Positions 1 to 12,418 of a DNA stretch of 64,000 nucleotides are shown one piece after another (the stretch's first letter is position 1; each line of letters begins with the position of its first letter). The notes under the pieces were generated by a model that saw only the letters and a list, made by a program, of their open reading frames with translations, was not told the origin of the DNA and did not search any database. A program made the translations under genes and the position numbers. The stretch is from Corythucha ciliata (Eukaryota; Arthropoda; Insecta; Hemiptera; Tingidae): contig CM075939.1 in assembly GCA_038030265.1 (NCBI GenBank), positions 15,357,253 through 15,421,252 of the forward strand, given 5' to 3'.

Positions 1-469
1 TTGAAGACTATAACTTGACACTAAACTGGGCCTGAAAGTTTCTGACAATGAGCAATTCGTCTCCACGATAGAATAGTCCAGTTTGGGGGGCTAAATTACC
101 ACAGTTTCTGTCCAATGAAACAAAAATTACAAGTTTAGATAAACAAATATCACTTTCTGGGGGAAAACCTGTCAGTTATTAGACGTGAAGTCAGAAATAA
201 AATGCGACAACGACCAGTTTTCCAGCCGAGATGCTGGATTTGGATGGTTAACGACCATTTATCATGTGCTAATTCACTTTCTGGGGTTGAATTGACAAAT
301 GCCCACGCCGAGTTCTTAGTTGATGAACTACCGAGTTCCCTGTCTGAGGACTCATCCCCGAATATAAGCCTGCAATAGTCATTGGGTTGCAACTGAATTG
401 GGCTCACGTGAAGCTTCCCGCCCCTAGATCAAATGCCTGCGCCACTGCCGTGATCTAGCGATTTTTCAA
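1..469. other. Unassigned sequence at left edge
   Basis: No reading frame, RNA or clear repeat is supported here. A few phrases of the kind 'tttctgacaatgagcaattcg' hint at a very decayed piece of the short-unit arrays found elsewhere, but the periodicity is too weak to call. Confidence 0.4.
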
Positions 470-1020
470 CTTCGAGCCTAGAATTAACGTTTTCCTCAAT
501 TCTAGTCGCGAATTAGCTATTTTTCCCCAATTTTATATGAGAATTAGCAGCTTTCTCAGTAATTTTAGCGAATTGGCGTTTTCTTACTTTTAGCTGTGTA
601 TGTAGTGCTTGTTCTCAATTAACGCTTTTCAGACGAATTAGCAATTTCTTTCGCTCTAGACATGAATTAGCACTTTATCTCAGCTAAAAAACGGCAGTTG
701 GAAATCTTGAATTTTCTCAATTACTATGGGATCAAAATGTTTGGAATGAGCTCTTTTTCATCATTTTAGCCGCGAATTCGCCCTTTGGCTCGCGTTTTTT
801 AGTCATGAAATTTCCCCGGAAACAGTGAATTTCTGATTTTCCATTTTTAGCTATGATTGTGCCCTATTTCTTAAATTTATGCGCTATAATTAGTGTTTTT
901 TTCTCAATTTCATTCGCGAATTCGTATTGCTCAATTTTAGCCCCTAATCAGCGTATTTTTCTCATTTTTAGCCACCAATTAGCGCTTTTCTTAATTTTAA
1001 CCGAGAATCACGGTCACTAT
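470..1020 (+). repeat. Degenerate short-unit array, family A
   Basis: Quasi-tandem units of roughly 28-35 bp built on the phrase 'ttttagccgcgaattagcg' followed by 'cttttctcaat'. No two units are identical, so this is an old array. The same family appears in the same orientation at 5.8-6.3 kb and reverse-complemented at 45.5, 58.3 and 60.8-62.5 kb. Open frames within it are chance. Confidence 0.75.
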
Positions 1021-1197
1021 TTTGGCCGTGAACTTTCCTCTATCATACGCCCGTCGGGCCCCAGCCTAAAGACGGCACTGTTTTCAGGTGTCTGGGGACC
1101 GGTCAAAATTGTACACTTTTTCGACCTACTTTTTGCTTTCTACTTCTTGTAACGTCTGATTCTTCTACCAGAAATTCCAATTTCCCTACCTGAGCTA

Positions 1198-1452
1198 CCT
1201 GAGCAGCTACTCGGTCCTGGTCCCATCAGCCCGGCAGCAATTGAGCCGAGTACGGAGCCCATGGACCGCCCGCCCGTCCCTCGCCGGGAACGGAGGTGCC
1301 AGTGCACTACGATCTCCCCCCCCCCCCCGACGCTCAACCCTGCCAGGCAAAACCGAGTCAGGGAGGACCCAGCTCACCAGGACTGATGAGAACGGTGAGG
1401 GCGATTCCGGGGACTGGGGATGTTGTGGCTAGGCGTCCCGTTTCGCCCTCAA
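1198..1452 (+). repeat. Dispersed repeat, partner of 28,990-29,228 (inverted)
   Basis: About 250 bp that align, reverse-complemented, with 28,990-29,228, sharing phrases such as 'gggaacggaggtgcca', 'gagtcagggaggacc' and 'actggggatgttgtggcta'. Both copies have short open frames ending in similar peptide text (TESGRT, DENGEG/DENREG), so the repeat may be the 3' coding end of a non-LTR retrotransposon. The other copy is followed by AATAAAGAACGATAAGG, which would suit such an element's tail. The family is an inference; the homology is directly visible. Confidence 0.65.
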
Positions 1453-1914
1453 GGCCCTGGCCCCCTGATCATAGATTTATAGGTCCACCACTGTCCTTGG
1501 AGGCAAAAATGTCACTTAAAGGGCGTAATATTCTGTGACTTGAGGCATGAATGCGAATCTTACGGTGGCAAAATCATTTTTTAGGCTAAGTATAGTCAGG
1601 TTTGTTGCCAAGTGGATGGTTACACAGGTAAGAATGAGAGTGACCATGGTCAGGGGATGGGTATCAACAAAATGGTGGGCTACTCTTCACATTCCACATC
1701 CTTATCTCTTTGAAAGCACGTTAATCTCCCTCCATCTCGCGATTCGTCGTGTAATTCGGGTAATCGTCGGGTGAAGGCTGAAAAGGAGCCACGGGATCTG
1801 TTAGTCACCACACGGTCACATCGCTTTCTCGGCGGCGGGATTTATCTCTCACTCTTTCTCTCATTGAATAGCAGCAGAATGGGTCTCAAATGAGCCTACC
1901 CCGCGACTTTTCAT

Positions 1915-2330
1915 TAATGAACGAGCTAAATCCGTGAAATTGTTGTTGTTGTTTTTATAGAAGTGTCAGATCCACGACATTTTGGTTTTTAAAGAGTTAA
2001 ATCAACGGAATTATTGTTTTTTTCGATGAGTCGGGCCAATTGATTTCTGAATGGATCAACAGCTCGAAATTAACCCGCGGAATTGGTTTTATGGGCCAGA
2101 CGTTTTGAATGGGCTAACCCTGCGAAATTTTGTTTTTGAGAGGAGCCAGACCACCGAAGTTGTTTCTTAAAATGAGCCTACAAAATGGGAATTTTGATTT
2201 TGAGGGTGTGACCACCGCCGACTGTTGCTCGGAAGCTGACAGCGATTGTGGTGCTAGTGGTGTGATTTCGTTGCTTTATTTTCCAGGGTTTGGGGTTATT
2301 GGGATTCCGCGGTAAAAGAAACGACCGAAA
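1915..2330 (+). repeat. Degenerate short-unit array, family B
   Basis: Units of about 30-38 bp with a skeleton of gagc-cag, a 'gcgaaattg' core and a T-rich 'gtttttag' linker. The units are strongly diverged. The same family is seen at 4.7-5.6, 17.2-18.2, 33.7-34.2, 57.3-58.1 and 58.9-59.5 kb. Confidence 0.65.
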
Positions 2331-4679
2331 TTTATAATTTTGAGAAAATTAAGGCAATAAATATTCATTTTTTTTAAGGTTCCTGTAATAACGCAATTCA
2401 GCGACTTTTCGTCCACGAAATTTTTTTATTTACTGACTCTGTCATCCAACATGGATGCCATCTGTGTGGTCAAGCGCGCCTCGACGGTGTAATTGGATAC
2501 AAAACTCGCTTCGCAGCAACCCAGTAGGCCCGTCGTGGAAATGTGAAGAAAATATTTCTGAGGGAGACGAAAACGATTAGCATTCCAATCAATGGACGGA
2601 AATTGTTGTAGAATGGGAAATTTTGCCTACTGTGCATGCCACGAAGAGGGGAGGGGGGGTTGGAACAGATCTTTACCCTCCAGGTTCTCCGATTTGGGTG
2701 GGCGACCACTCTCAGGCAATGCCCCTTTATACCCTTGCGATTCTAACCAGTTTCTTGGCACATTCCGACGAGAGATGAAAATATATGGGAGGAAAAAAAA
2801 AATCAGTCTGACACGATCATTTCTCCTTTAATCCCCGGCTTTTACTAAAGGCCCCACGCGAAGGATTATCTTGTCAGGGGGGTATTCATGGATTAAGTAT
2901 TTTTTAATTTTTTGTTTGAGAAGTAATTTTTTATGGTACACAACATTATATGCCATTAATCAGGAGATGAACACAGTTGAAAGATTTTTCATATTCTCTC
3001 TTTGAAGAAAATAAAAATAAAATGAAAAAAAACAACAACACGGTCCGTTAGATTGATTCTTCAATAACTTTCATAAAATCCTCTATCATCAACTGAACAA
3101 TTGTTCAACTTGCGCCTTTTCTATTTTCGTTTAATTTTACAGTTTGCGTTACCCACCTTAACAGTAAATGAAGAAAAGGGGTAAATAGAGAGAAGGTAAT
3201 GAAAAACTCCGGGCATTCTAAATTAAAACCATTGTAGGTGTGTTTTTACTCTCCGGTAGGTGTTTTATCGAGACGGAGGATATAGTCGGTCTTGGAGACC
3301 CTTGCGGATGTGAGTGGGCTTTTGTGTTGTGTCTGGGTGTTTCAGCTTTTTCTTTCTCTCTCTTTAAAATTAAATTTCCCTTTTCATTCGTGCGTGTGTC
3401 TGATAAACGGTGGGGTGGAGGGGATTAAGAGGATAAAATATACTGGTCAATTTCTCCCGAGTATATTCATGAAAAATAAGCTCAAATAATTTCAACGGGG
3501 TGGGGAGTGGCTAAAGAACTTGACAAGAAGTCATGGAAAAAAGGTAGCAGTGGGAGGGGGTGGTGAGAAGAGGGTGTTATTGGCATTTTGTGTTCGATGT
3601 GTTTGGCGGAGAACAATATGGAGTGTTGATATTTAAGGCGGTGTACGATTATTTAGAATAGATAGTAATCTAATAAGCCCACTTTCTCATACTTTCAAAT
3701 GGAACTTGATTTCTCACTAAAGATATTTTACTCTCCCGGCTTACCCTAAGATCCTTCTGCGCTTAATGTGATCTTGAGGTCGCAATAAAAGCAATTAGAC
3801 AGAGCAAGAATATACACAATGCAAAGTGAGGAATTATAATGCGACGAAGCGCGGATTTTCACATAATAAGTACATTCCCGGGAAAGTTGTTCCTGTGATA
3901 AATGAAGTTTTGACGTGAAACGAGAAAGGGGAGTAACACGAGAGACGAGATTAAATAATACCAACCCTCCTCCCCCACCGCAATCGCTTCACAAACGCAG
4001 CACACTTGATGATTTTGGGTTAAGCCCTATGATAAAGTGGGTGAGAACTTTTCAACGAATCACTTATTAAACAACCCTTATTGCTTCATTCCGCAGGTGC
4101 GATGGCACGGTGAATCCAATTGGATCATGCGGTTAATTCACAGAGGGAAGATATAGAGGCACGAGAAATGAAGCTGGCGAAAGCTTTCCTTGAGCGCTAT
4201 TCACGCAAAATTTTGATAAATTGCATACAATGAGGAAACAAAATAAATGCCGGGTAAACAGCTCCAAGAGCCAGTTTCCAGGACTATTCGATCTGAAATC
4301 GAAATGACAGGGTTAACTTGTCTGTTTCATGGGTTTCTAATTTCTAGGCCCATACTGTGGCAGATGACCAATTTCGTGGCCAAAAATTCACTTATTCATC
4401 GCTAACGGCTCTAAATTCACTTTTGTGAAGACATTCATTCCGTTTTTGAACATTGCAATAGTTTTCGAGTATAATCAATCGCTAAATTGCTAAATTTTTG
4501 TGATGAAGTTCCGAGAATTAAGTTTTAAAGCTAAAAATCTAGGAAATTTCATGTTTTGAAGGATGATGAGCCGCGCTCCCGCGAAATTGTAAGTTCTGAG
4601 ATCAATAATTCCAAAATGTCTCTACCACCACCCTATTAGTATATTTTCAACAGCTAGGTGTGAATTTTCGTTACATCGA
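2331..4679. other. Gene-free AT-rich stretch
   Basis: I see no coding exon, RNA gene or well-defined repeat. There are poly-A/T runs and G-rich spots such as 'gggagggggtggtgag' near 3,550. Reading frames here are short and lack recognisable motifs. Confidence 0.5.
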
Positions 4680-5560
4680 TGGCTAGAATTAACGGATTTT
4701 GCTCCTTTAAAAACCAACTTCGCTGATTTGGCTCTTAACAAAATCAATTTCATGGGTTTGGCCCATTCGAAACCCAAAATTTTGTGGATTTGTAACTCAC
4801 AGGAGCCGATTTCAGGAATTTTACTCGCTAAAAAAAGTCGATTTCATATAATTGACTCCCTGAAACTCCTAAAAGACCAATATCGCATGTTTGATATCAA
4901 ATTTCGTGAGTTTGACTCAATTCAAAAAGCCATTTCCCGGTTTAGTGAGTTCTGCTATTTTCAAGTCCTAATTTCGCGGAGTTTGGCGCTCACGTAACCC
5001 AATTTCGCCTTTGGCTCCTACAAGAACAATTCCACCGGCTCTTTTATAAACCAAGTTTCGCAGATTTGACGCGCCCGAAACCAATTTTGCGGGGTTGGAT
5101 CCTTGCAAAACTCCACTTACCAGGATTTTACACTTTTAAAATCGAACGATCCCAGTTTATCGTCTCGTTCAAACCAAAAACAACCACCATTCAACAAACA
5201 ACCAAACCAAAAGGACCAAATCAAAATTTTGCAGGGTTGGCACGATCAAAACCAACGGCAAGTGATTGGCACGCCCTTAAAAACCTATACCACGGTTTTT
5301 GGTCTTGGCAAACGGCTTCGGCTCCTTTAAAAATGAAATCGCGCCGGGTTGACTCATTAAAAACACAATTTCGTGGGGCTGGCTCACCTGAAAAAATCAA
5401 TTTCGCAGGGCTATTCCCCGTAATTTCGCTGTAACTGTAACAAAAACAAAATTTCGCACAGTTTGGTCATTCAAAAATCAATTTGGCGGAATTGGCTTGC
5501 TCAAATATCCAATTTCACCGGCTTTGTCTCGTTTAACAATTTTGTGGATTGATAGCGGTG
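4680..5560 (-). repeat. Degenerate short-unit array, family B (minus orientation)
   Basis: Repeated phrase 'aaaaccaatttcgcggg' followed by 'tttggctc', in units of about 30-36 bp. This is the reverse complement of the family B phrase elsewhere. The frame of 122 codons at 5,066-5,434 is a by-product of this periodic text (repeated Lys/Pro/Asn/Phe) and not a gene. Confidence 0.75.
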
Positions 5561-5799
5561 GATCTAGAATTCTGGAAACAAAAATTGCGACACCAAAGAT
5601 TTACTAACAAAGGTTGCCACGTTGGCCACGTGAATACTAGCAAAACCAAAATTTTGACGCTGCAAACCCGAAAAACGACGTGTTAACTCCCCCGCTTACC
5701 CCCACCAAAAACCACGCAACTTTTTATCTCTTTGGTTCGTGCGTTTTCCAGGCGCCAAAGATTTCCCATAATCCTTGAAAATCGACCGTACTGATAATG

Positions 5800-6310
5800 C
5801 AAAACGCTCAATTTTACCAATTTCATGAGCCGGCGCCAACTTTAGCCGCGAATTACCGCTTTCTCACAATTTTTGTCGTGATATACGTATTCCTAGAGTT
5901 TTTTTCCTCAATCTTAGACATGAATCAACACTGTCTCTCCATTTTCGCCGCAAATAAGCGCTTGCTTCAACTTTAACCGCGAATTAGCATTTTCCCCCAC
6001 ATTTCAGTCACCAATTAGCGTTTTTATCAATTTTAGCTGTGAGTTGGAAATCCATCTCGCTCTTTTAGCCTTAATTTAGCCACGAAGTTCAGCTAAAAAT
6101 CAGTTTTTTCTCATTGTCAGTCATGAATTAGCGATTTTTGGTTACTTTTAGCAATGGGTTAGCGCTTTTTTGCAATTTAGGCAACAAAGTTCGCCTACTG
6201 AATTCGAAACACTATGAATGGGCTTTTCTCAGTTAGGTACTGCGTTTTAGCTGCGCGAATGATCGTTTTGGTTTATTATTTTTCCTTCAATTTTAGCTGC
6301 GAACAGACGT
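5800..6310 (+). repeat. Degenerate short-unit array, family A
   Basis: Second block of the 'ttagccgcgaattagcgctttttctcaa' type text, same orientation as 470-1020. It follows the family B block after about 240 bp, an example of different sub-families lying side by side. Confidence 0.7.
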
Positions 6311-8859
6311 TTGCGAACAGACGAGAACGCGGCAAACCGCTCAGTATGTCATAGGCCTAGATCACGTACTTGCCCCCCCCCCACACAAAAAACAAATTAG
6401 CGCTCCTTCTCAATTCTACAGCGGCTTACAAGGACTTGCGGAAACTGTGCACACCGAACCGCTGAAACCGTTAAAGGGGTTTGCACTTCTGATATACCGC
6501 CGCGCGTTCGGGCAGCCCCTTCCGGGGCACTTTTGGCTCCTGGCCGACGCCCTTGACTCACTCAAAAGTAGCACTGAGCTGAATCTCGAAAAATCATGGC
6601 TACGACATCAAACTTGAAATTAAGTCACAGAATCTTCCTTATCTTATCCCTCTCACCAAAATTCTGCCCTAAAAACAGTATGGTCCGCTTTAAAACCGTC
6701 AAAATGCTGTACAACTGCCTGAAGACATTTAGAAGAGGCGGATGGCAATTCAGCCGTAGAATCTGATTTTTTGGGTATTACACCCGATATCTTTAATTTT
6801 TTTTGTGTTTGCTTCACAGTTTTAAGCTTGAAATTGAACATTATTCGACCCTTATCCTGATATTGGTTTCTCATCAGACCATCAAGGACACTATTCTCTT
6901 CATAGCGATAATGTAAGCCTTCATCCCCCCTAACGCTCACATAACAAAGTCCGCAGACAGCGTGATCTCGGTTGCAAAGCTATTAAGCCCCACAAACCTC
7001 TTCTATGTTACCTCATAACCATATTGTTTGTGTCTCTAGTAGGAAGTGAAGTAACAAAAAAGTAAAAAAAAAAAGAAGAAAAGACTCCCGGGAGGTGACT
7101 CTTCCACTGAAATATTTAAAACGGTTACCGCGAGCGTGAGAAAGGTCATTCCACTGACACCAAGTGTGAGTGAGGTGTCGGTGGGGGGGGGGGGAGGTTG
7201 GTAGTGCGATTCAAAGAGAAAGAGATAGAGAGTAAAAGATACAACACACACCATTAGGAAGTTCCTGGCCGCAAAAAGACAACAATTTTTCATGTTTGCG
7301 TTTGCCGCTTACACCCCCTGCCGCTTCACATAGAAGAATAATAAAAAAAAAACTTTCGTAAACAGGCATAAATTTCAAGAAAGATGGCGACGCCATATAA
7401 AAGGAAATTCCATCAATCAGAAAGCCTTCAAATAGTACTAAAAGGGGAACAAATTGATCAAAGTTTTTTGTTACACGGTCATTGTAAAAGGGCAAAGAGA
7501 CGAAAAAAAAAGAAAAAAACTGTCAGATAGGCGAGTTTGAAGGGCCCAAAACAGGAGGAGAGCGGAATGGGGACATCCGAGGAAGTTTTCAATCCATAAA
7601 TTTGAATTATATTTTTGTTGACACAGGGGGAGGGGGGGATTTATGGACGGCTAAAAGGAAAATTCATCAACGATTCGTCAAAATTCGTTGCATAATTTTA
7701 GTTTTCCATTCCTCCCATTTCGTCTCATGAATAGTCATTAAAATGAGAGTATAGGAGAGCCCCGGACTCGCTCTTTGCTTCCCTCTTTACACGCTTGTTT
7801 GTGTTGGTGTGTAAAAAGGAGGATGGTTGATAGTGGGGGGGGGGGCAACCCTTTCTCTACAACCACTATCTAATCGGAGCGGCTATTTCACTTGCTGGAA
7901 GAATTTAATTTATGCGAAGCTGCTGCGGTAAAAGATGCTCTCACAGAAACAGGAAAAAAGTGTCAGTAGCACCCACAAAGACTGTGGAATTGGAGCAATA
8001 AATGCCGCCCCCCGCCTGCCCAAATTGCATAGAAATGACACGTCGATTCGAATCAAATTTAAGTGAGTTATACCTCACTATAATAAGGCAATCCAAAACG
8101 CTCAGTGCTCCACCGCCACCTGCCACCTCCGCCGCCGACTCGGTATTCTGTTTAAACAGGTAGGTATAGGTATATTTAGAAGAAGAACAAGATTGAAGAA
8201 GAGACAGCCCCCGTGGTCAGTGGTGTGACACAAACGAGAAAACCTGTTTAAAGTTAAAAGCCCTTTCAAGAACGCGTACTCAACTTTTTGTGTCGGTTCT
8301 TCTCCTGCCTTCGATTTAAGTATTTAGGACCCCCTTTGGTGCTATGTTTGGTTTTAACCACTCAAAAAAAAGGGGTGGGGAGAAAGCGGTAAAGAATGGG
8401 TCCAAAATTATTTGTTCACGGTATTAGACGAATTACAAGTCCAAGCGTTTTCTTATAAATAAATAGAAATTGCGGGGAATCTGCAGCAATTAATCACGTT
8501 AAGTTATAAATCGTTATTCCCACGTACGTACGTAGGAATAAGCTTTGCTAGCAAATATTTAGGGAAGGAAAGGAACCCTTTCATAGGCTATTTCGAAATG
8601 AGAGAAAAAATAGTAATTTAAGATTTAACCACTAAAGATAATCATTTCGCATAAGAGCCAGCTCGCGGAATCATACCAGCATTTAGTAATTGGCATTGTT
8701 TTTTATTTCAAAACGATTACGCCCCATTAAAATTTCAGCAAGTTTCTGACTTAATTGAGATGTAAACTCCAGAGTTTATGCTCGAAAAGGTCGTGCTCTC
8801 GAGCGTAAAATACGCTGTTTTTGTTTGCGAAGAAAGCGGGTAAAAACTTCGGTACGCAC
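6311..8859. other. Gene-free stretch with homopolymer tracts
   Basis: AT-rich sequence with scattered poly-C/poly-G tracts (for example at 6,370, 7,185 and 7,840) and poly-A runs. I recognise no exon. If the collagen-like exon at 8,860 is real, this is probably its first intron, because that gene is transcribed leftwards and ends here on a splice donor. Confidence 0.4.
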
Positions 8860-9145
8860 CTGGAGGACAAGCGCATTCAGGAGCGTCAGCCGGCGACAAC
8901 GGTACGTCACGTCGCGCCCTCGACACACCTCCTCCTCCTCCTCCACCACCACCACCACTACTCGATTCCGTCGCCGAACGCAGTTGCTGTTGCACGATGG
9001 AAAATTGATGTTCGAGAGTACTGAGTCGCGTTTCCAGAAGCGACATCCTGTACGCGAGTAGGCCCACTGCTGCGAGTGATGTGGCCAAAAGGCCGTAGAG
9101 AAGCACTAGATGGGGGCCCTTAGGCGCCCCCGCACTAACACACAT
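8860..9145 (-). CDS. First coding exon of a transmembrane collagen-like protein (partial)
   Basis: Starting from ATG at 9,145, the exon encodes about 95 residues. A short cytoplasmic tail (about 12 residues) is followed by a hydrophobic segment (LVLLYGLLATSLAAVGLLAY, about 13-32), a Leu-heptad stretch that may form a coiled coil (about 35-58), a Ser/Gly linker with ten glycines, and a basic furin-type site RARR. The exon closes with ECACPPG at a consensus donor (CCAG|GTGCGT). A type II membrane anchor, coiled coil, furin site and emerging Gly-Pro-Pro text is the arrangement of membrane collagens such as XIII/XXIII/XXV or COL-99. That assignment is inferred from architecture. No downstream G-X-Y exons are visible to the left, so they would lie beyond the window or after long introns. 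The frame continues past the donor to 8,735, but that part is probably intron. Confidence 0.55.
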
Positions 9146-10779
9146 TATCCGAAAATCAAAACCGGTGAAATTTACAATTTCTTATATTGGGACCGATACC
9201 GGCTTTTTAAATATAATAAAAATCGGTAATAATGACGGGCCGGTGGGGCAGGGGGAAGAAGAAAATTCCTATTCGAAAGTCGAGACTTCTTTTTTATGCG
9301 AAAAACTAAAAAAAAAATAAATTTCGCGATGTTAAAAAATAAAAAAAATATTTCTCCGCGGACACTTTTCCATCCAACTTTTCTCCTCACATGACACACC
9401 AAACGCGGCGTCCCAAGTGCAACTAAAGTGCCTCCATTCTCGGTCGACTCACGAGAAACGTTGAAGGGGTCGAGACGCGGGGCGACCCCTCCACCAACCC
9501 GTAGCTTTGAAAGTTGTGCGTCCGTATTCCACACGGCGAAGCGTCACCCTCTCTCTAGGACTGTTAAGTCCCATGGGGGCACGAGGAGCAAACAAAAAGT
9601 ACAAAAAAGAAGAAAATCCTCGCCGAGGGGAAAGTAACCGCGCAATTACAAACGCCACCCTTTTCCATCGCTTCTCGTAGGGTTCCCCATGGGTGACAAG
9701 GGAGTTTAATGCTCACTATAGGGACTCCCCCTTTTCCATCCCTTGCAGTGCTGTCACTTTTCATGCAAATCGCAACTACCCCCCCCCCCTCTTCCAATGA
9801 GCTAGAAACTTGTGGGGTGGAGAGAGTTGACGACGTCCTTTTAAGAACCTATTTCATAAATTAACTCCAAAATAAACACTCCTTGTTTTAATTCTAATTC
9901 CCCCCCCCCTCCTTTTTAAAATAGCGGAGGGCTTCATTGAATGAAGACAAGTCCTATCCTTTTTCTCCCTGCACCCTATTCTAATGATACTGTTTCAATT
10001 GCCTTCCACCCTGCGGCTGTTGTGTTCAAATTCATTGAACTATAAAATCGTAAAACACTCCTCATTTGATTCGAATTTTCGCTGAGTCCCCCAATACCGC
10101 CCTCGTATTTGTACAACCGGCTAAAGAAGAGGGCTAAAGATAGTGTTTATTCTATAACGATACCTCCCTCCCCACATCATTTAGTTATAAAATGGATAAT
10201 CAATTGGAAACTTAACCAATTACATGAATTTCGTGTGTTTGAAAGCTCTTGCATTATAGCGTCTCAATTTCAGTGGCGAGATTTCGCAGAGTTAGTCTCT
10301 ATCGTTCATCATTAATCAAGCCCGCACCTGGATTTAGACTCATTTTATAAGCATTTTCCACATGACGGCTTATTCGTTCCTTTTTAAGATATTTCAAGAG
10401 CTATATGGGCACTTGGGAAGGCTATTCGGAAAAGGCTTATCTTCATTTCCCGAAGAATCGCCCCCTTTCCACCAACACATCCGTTCCCATTAAAATTATC
10501 TCGGCAGGCAGTCGGGAGGCGAACTAAAATTCAGCCATTTCTTGAAATCCAGGTCGCCATTAATACCAACGCACCAGGAAGGTGCAAGGGTACATTGCTG
10601 CCCACTCTTTAAACCCGACTTCCCGCAACAGAAAGACAATTTATTGTTGGAAACTGTCAATCTTTATCATGTGACAGGTGTAATGTGGCTCGGAAAATTT
10701 TGCCTCCGGCGAGACTGACTATTTCAAGTGGAAAACTGGAATCGGATTGGCACACACACTGGAATTCACAGCGAAAAAC
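9146..10779. other. Upstream region of the collagen-like exon; no gene seen
   Basis: The first few hundred bases are richer in CG than the surroundings (about 9,360-9,680) and could hold the promoter and 5' leader of the leftward collagen-like gene, though I see no clear core promoter. The rest is AT-rich with poly-C runs and no supported feature. Confidence 0.35.
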
Positions 10780-11130
10780 TTTTAGATTTTACCCGCAATT
10801 CGCAATTGAGACCATTTTGAGCTACGCTGACTGCTTACCTACAAAATTGTAAGTTTCAGGTCTAAACATCCAGCAAACTGCAAGTTTTTGTTCATTGCCT
10901 TCGCGAAATTACAAGATTCTGTTTCTTTTTTTCTTTTTAGAGGCCGGGACCCAACCGCAGCAATGACAGCAGCTGCGGACAAATATATAGTGATGAAATT
11001 ACGTCACTCAGAGCACACATTATGCGGAATTGGCAGTTTTGGGGTCTAATTATCGGATAAATTGTAAGTTTCGGGTATTTATTCCCGTGAAATTGCCATG
11101 TTTCTGGGCTTCATTTCCTATAGTTTTGGG
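10780..11130 (+). repeat. Degenerate short-unit array, family C
   Basis: Units of about 28-35 bp with the phrase 'gcgaaattgcaagtttcggg' followed by 'tctaaatatcc'. Units are diverged. The same family recurs near 19.0, 19.7 and 59.5-60.7 kb. Confidence 0.65.
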
Positions 11131-11699
11131 GTTCTTTCTTAAGGCGAATAGCGATGGCCTAATGGTTTGTTTTTCGGACAAGAGATGACAACACTTTCGA
11201 TGGGAAATTTACGTAGCTAATAGTTTTGTGAAAAGTGAACTTAATTAATTTTTCAACGTACCACGTTTACTGGAAATTTTCGTAGAAGTTGCGGAAATTA
11301 CTTTACGTCAGAATATTGTAATTAGAAACGCATAAAACGTGGGATAAAAAGTTTGAAAAACATATTTTTGAAAATTATATGTACAGCCCAGAAAACTGAG
11401 TGACAATTAAACAGATCTGTCCAAACAGATCGAGTAAATGTTGATTAGTTCTTGCCAAAACGCGAATATTGCGCGATCAAACGCCAGTTATTCAAGCGGG
11501 GCGCAAAAGTGCTTAGGCAGCAGTGGGTGGTAGAGGGATGATTGCAGACCTCGACCCGCCCAAGCCTTTACTCGCTAGAAGTATAAGTACGTCTCGCTCT
11601 TCCCGATACTCGGTGGATTTCATTCCTTCAAAAATCCTTTCGCGGAATTGGATCTACCAGAAATAAAAGTTCGTTCGTGGTGGTTTTGGCTCTCTAAGA

Positions 11700-11826
11700 G
11701 CTATAACGCACTAGCCGCCTACCGCCGCGGTTGGCGGTTGCGGGTCGAGCGTTATACTCCGCGGCTTCCACCGCGGTTCCCTTCGTCCTCTCTTGTCTGT
11801 TCCTTCAACTCCTCAGTCTGAAAATA
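11700..11826 (+). repeat. GC-rich dispersed repeat, inverted partner of 15,426-15,546
   Basis: The sequence starting 'ctataacgcactagccgc' is the exact reverse complement of the right end of the block at 15,509-15,546 for about 37 bp, after which the two diverge. The text is GC-rich (CCGCGG motifs) in an AT-rich neighbourhood and stands out in composition. Confidence 0.65.
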
Positions 11827-12065
11827 GAAGTAGCTGTGGCGTTTTGGCTGTTTACATGACATTTTTATGAGAACAGAACTTCAGGGCAGTCCACCCGTGA
11901 CGGAATTGTTTCGTATGAAAGTCATGATTTAAGCAAACGACGTGAACATGAAAGTTCGTGGAGTCCTCCACACAAACTTGAAACATCAACTGGGCGTGCC
12001 AACACCACGAAATATTGGTTATGTCTTAGTACAGAAATGACCCAAAAGTTCAAAATCGAGCAATA

Positions 12066-12071
12066 ACATTA

Positions 12072-12108
<37 letters not shown>
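12066..12108. repeat. (ATT)n microsatellite
   Basis: About 43 bp of near-perfect trinucleotide repeat, immediately downstream of the broken MADF fragment on the minus strand. Confidence 0.9.
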
Positions 12109-12115
12109 TTCTTCT

Positions 12116-12330
12116 AGAGAAAATCCGTTTTCGGCGAATATTTTCAACAATTTCCTCCCACTTTCTTGTTTATTTTTTCCAGTTTGTCGCTGTAGTCTTT
12201 GCACTTCATGTCCCACAGAGCTGGCCGCAATTCAACTTCAAAAATAAATTTTTCCGTGTCAAAATCCATAACTTTTTTCACGTCTGAATGCTTATGAAGA
12301 AATGACGGAGTACAATTAAAACCGCTGATC
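12116..12330 (-). pseudogene. MADF-domain (Myb/SANT-like) fragment, frameshifted
   Basis: On the minus strand from about 12,269 the frame reads MDFDTEKFIFEVELRPALWD, then the KDYSDK block. This is the first half of a MADF domain (Phe-x-x-Glu-x-Phe-Ile, then Pro-x-Leu-Trp-Asp, then Asp-Tyr). The expected next block, a Trp-centred helix (WEEIVENIRRKR), is present but in another frame: the run AAAGTGGGAGG appears to carry one extra base. MADF proteins are DNA-binding adaptors, abundant in arthropods and sometimes carried by Harbinger-type transposons. No start, splice sites or downstream BESS domain are evident, so this looks like a gene fragment or pseudogene; an exon whose frameshift is an assembly error is the alternative. 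Confidence 0.6.
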
Positions 12331-12405
12331 TCGGCGGGTAGAGCGGTGTCTTCCAAAGAGAGCAAGGCATTTCGAGTACCGCCCTGCCGCGCGGTTGTCG
12401 AGATC

Positions 12406-12418
12406 GCCGCGCGGGACA
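12406..12418. repeat. 13-bp target-site duplication, left copy
   Basis: GCCGCGCGGGACA is repeated exactly at 15,413-15,425. Together the two copies bracket the R1-like element. Confidence 0.85.

Noticed and set aside
5066..5434. 122-codon plus-strand frame
   Set aside because: Periodic low-complexity translation of the family B array; no stop pressure because units lack stops in that frame.
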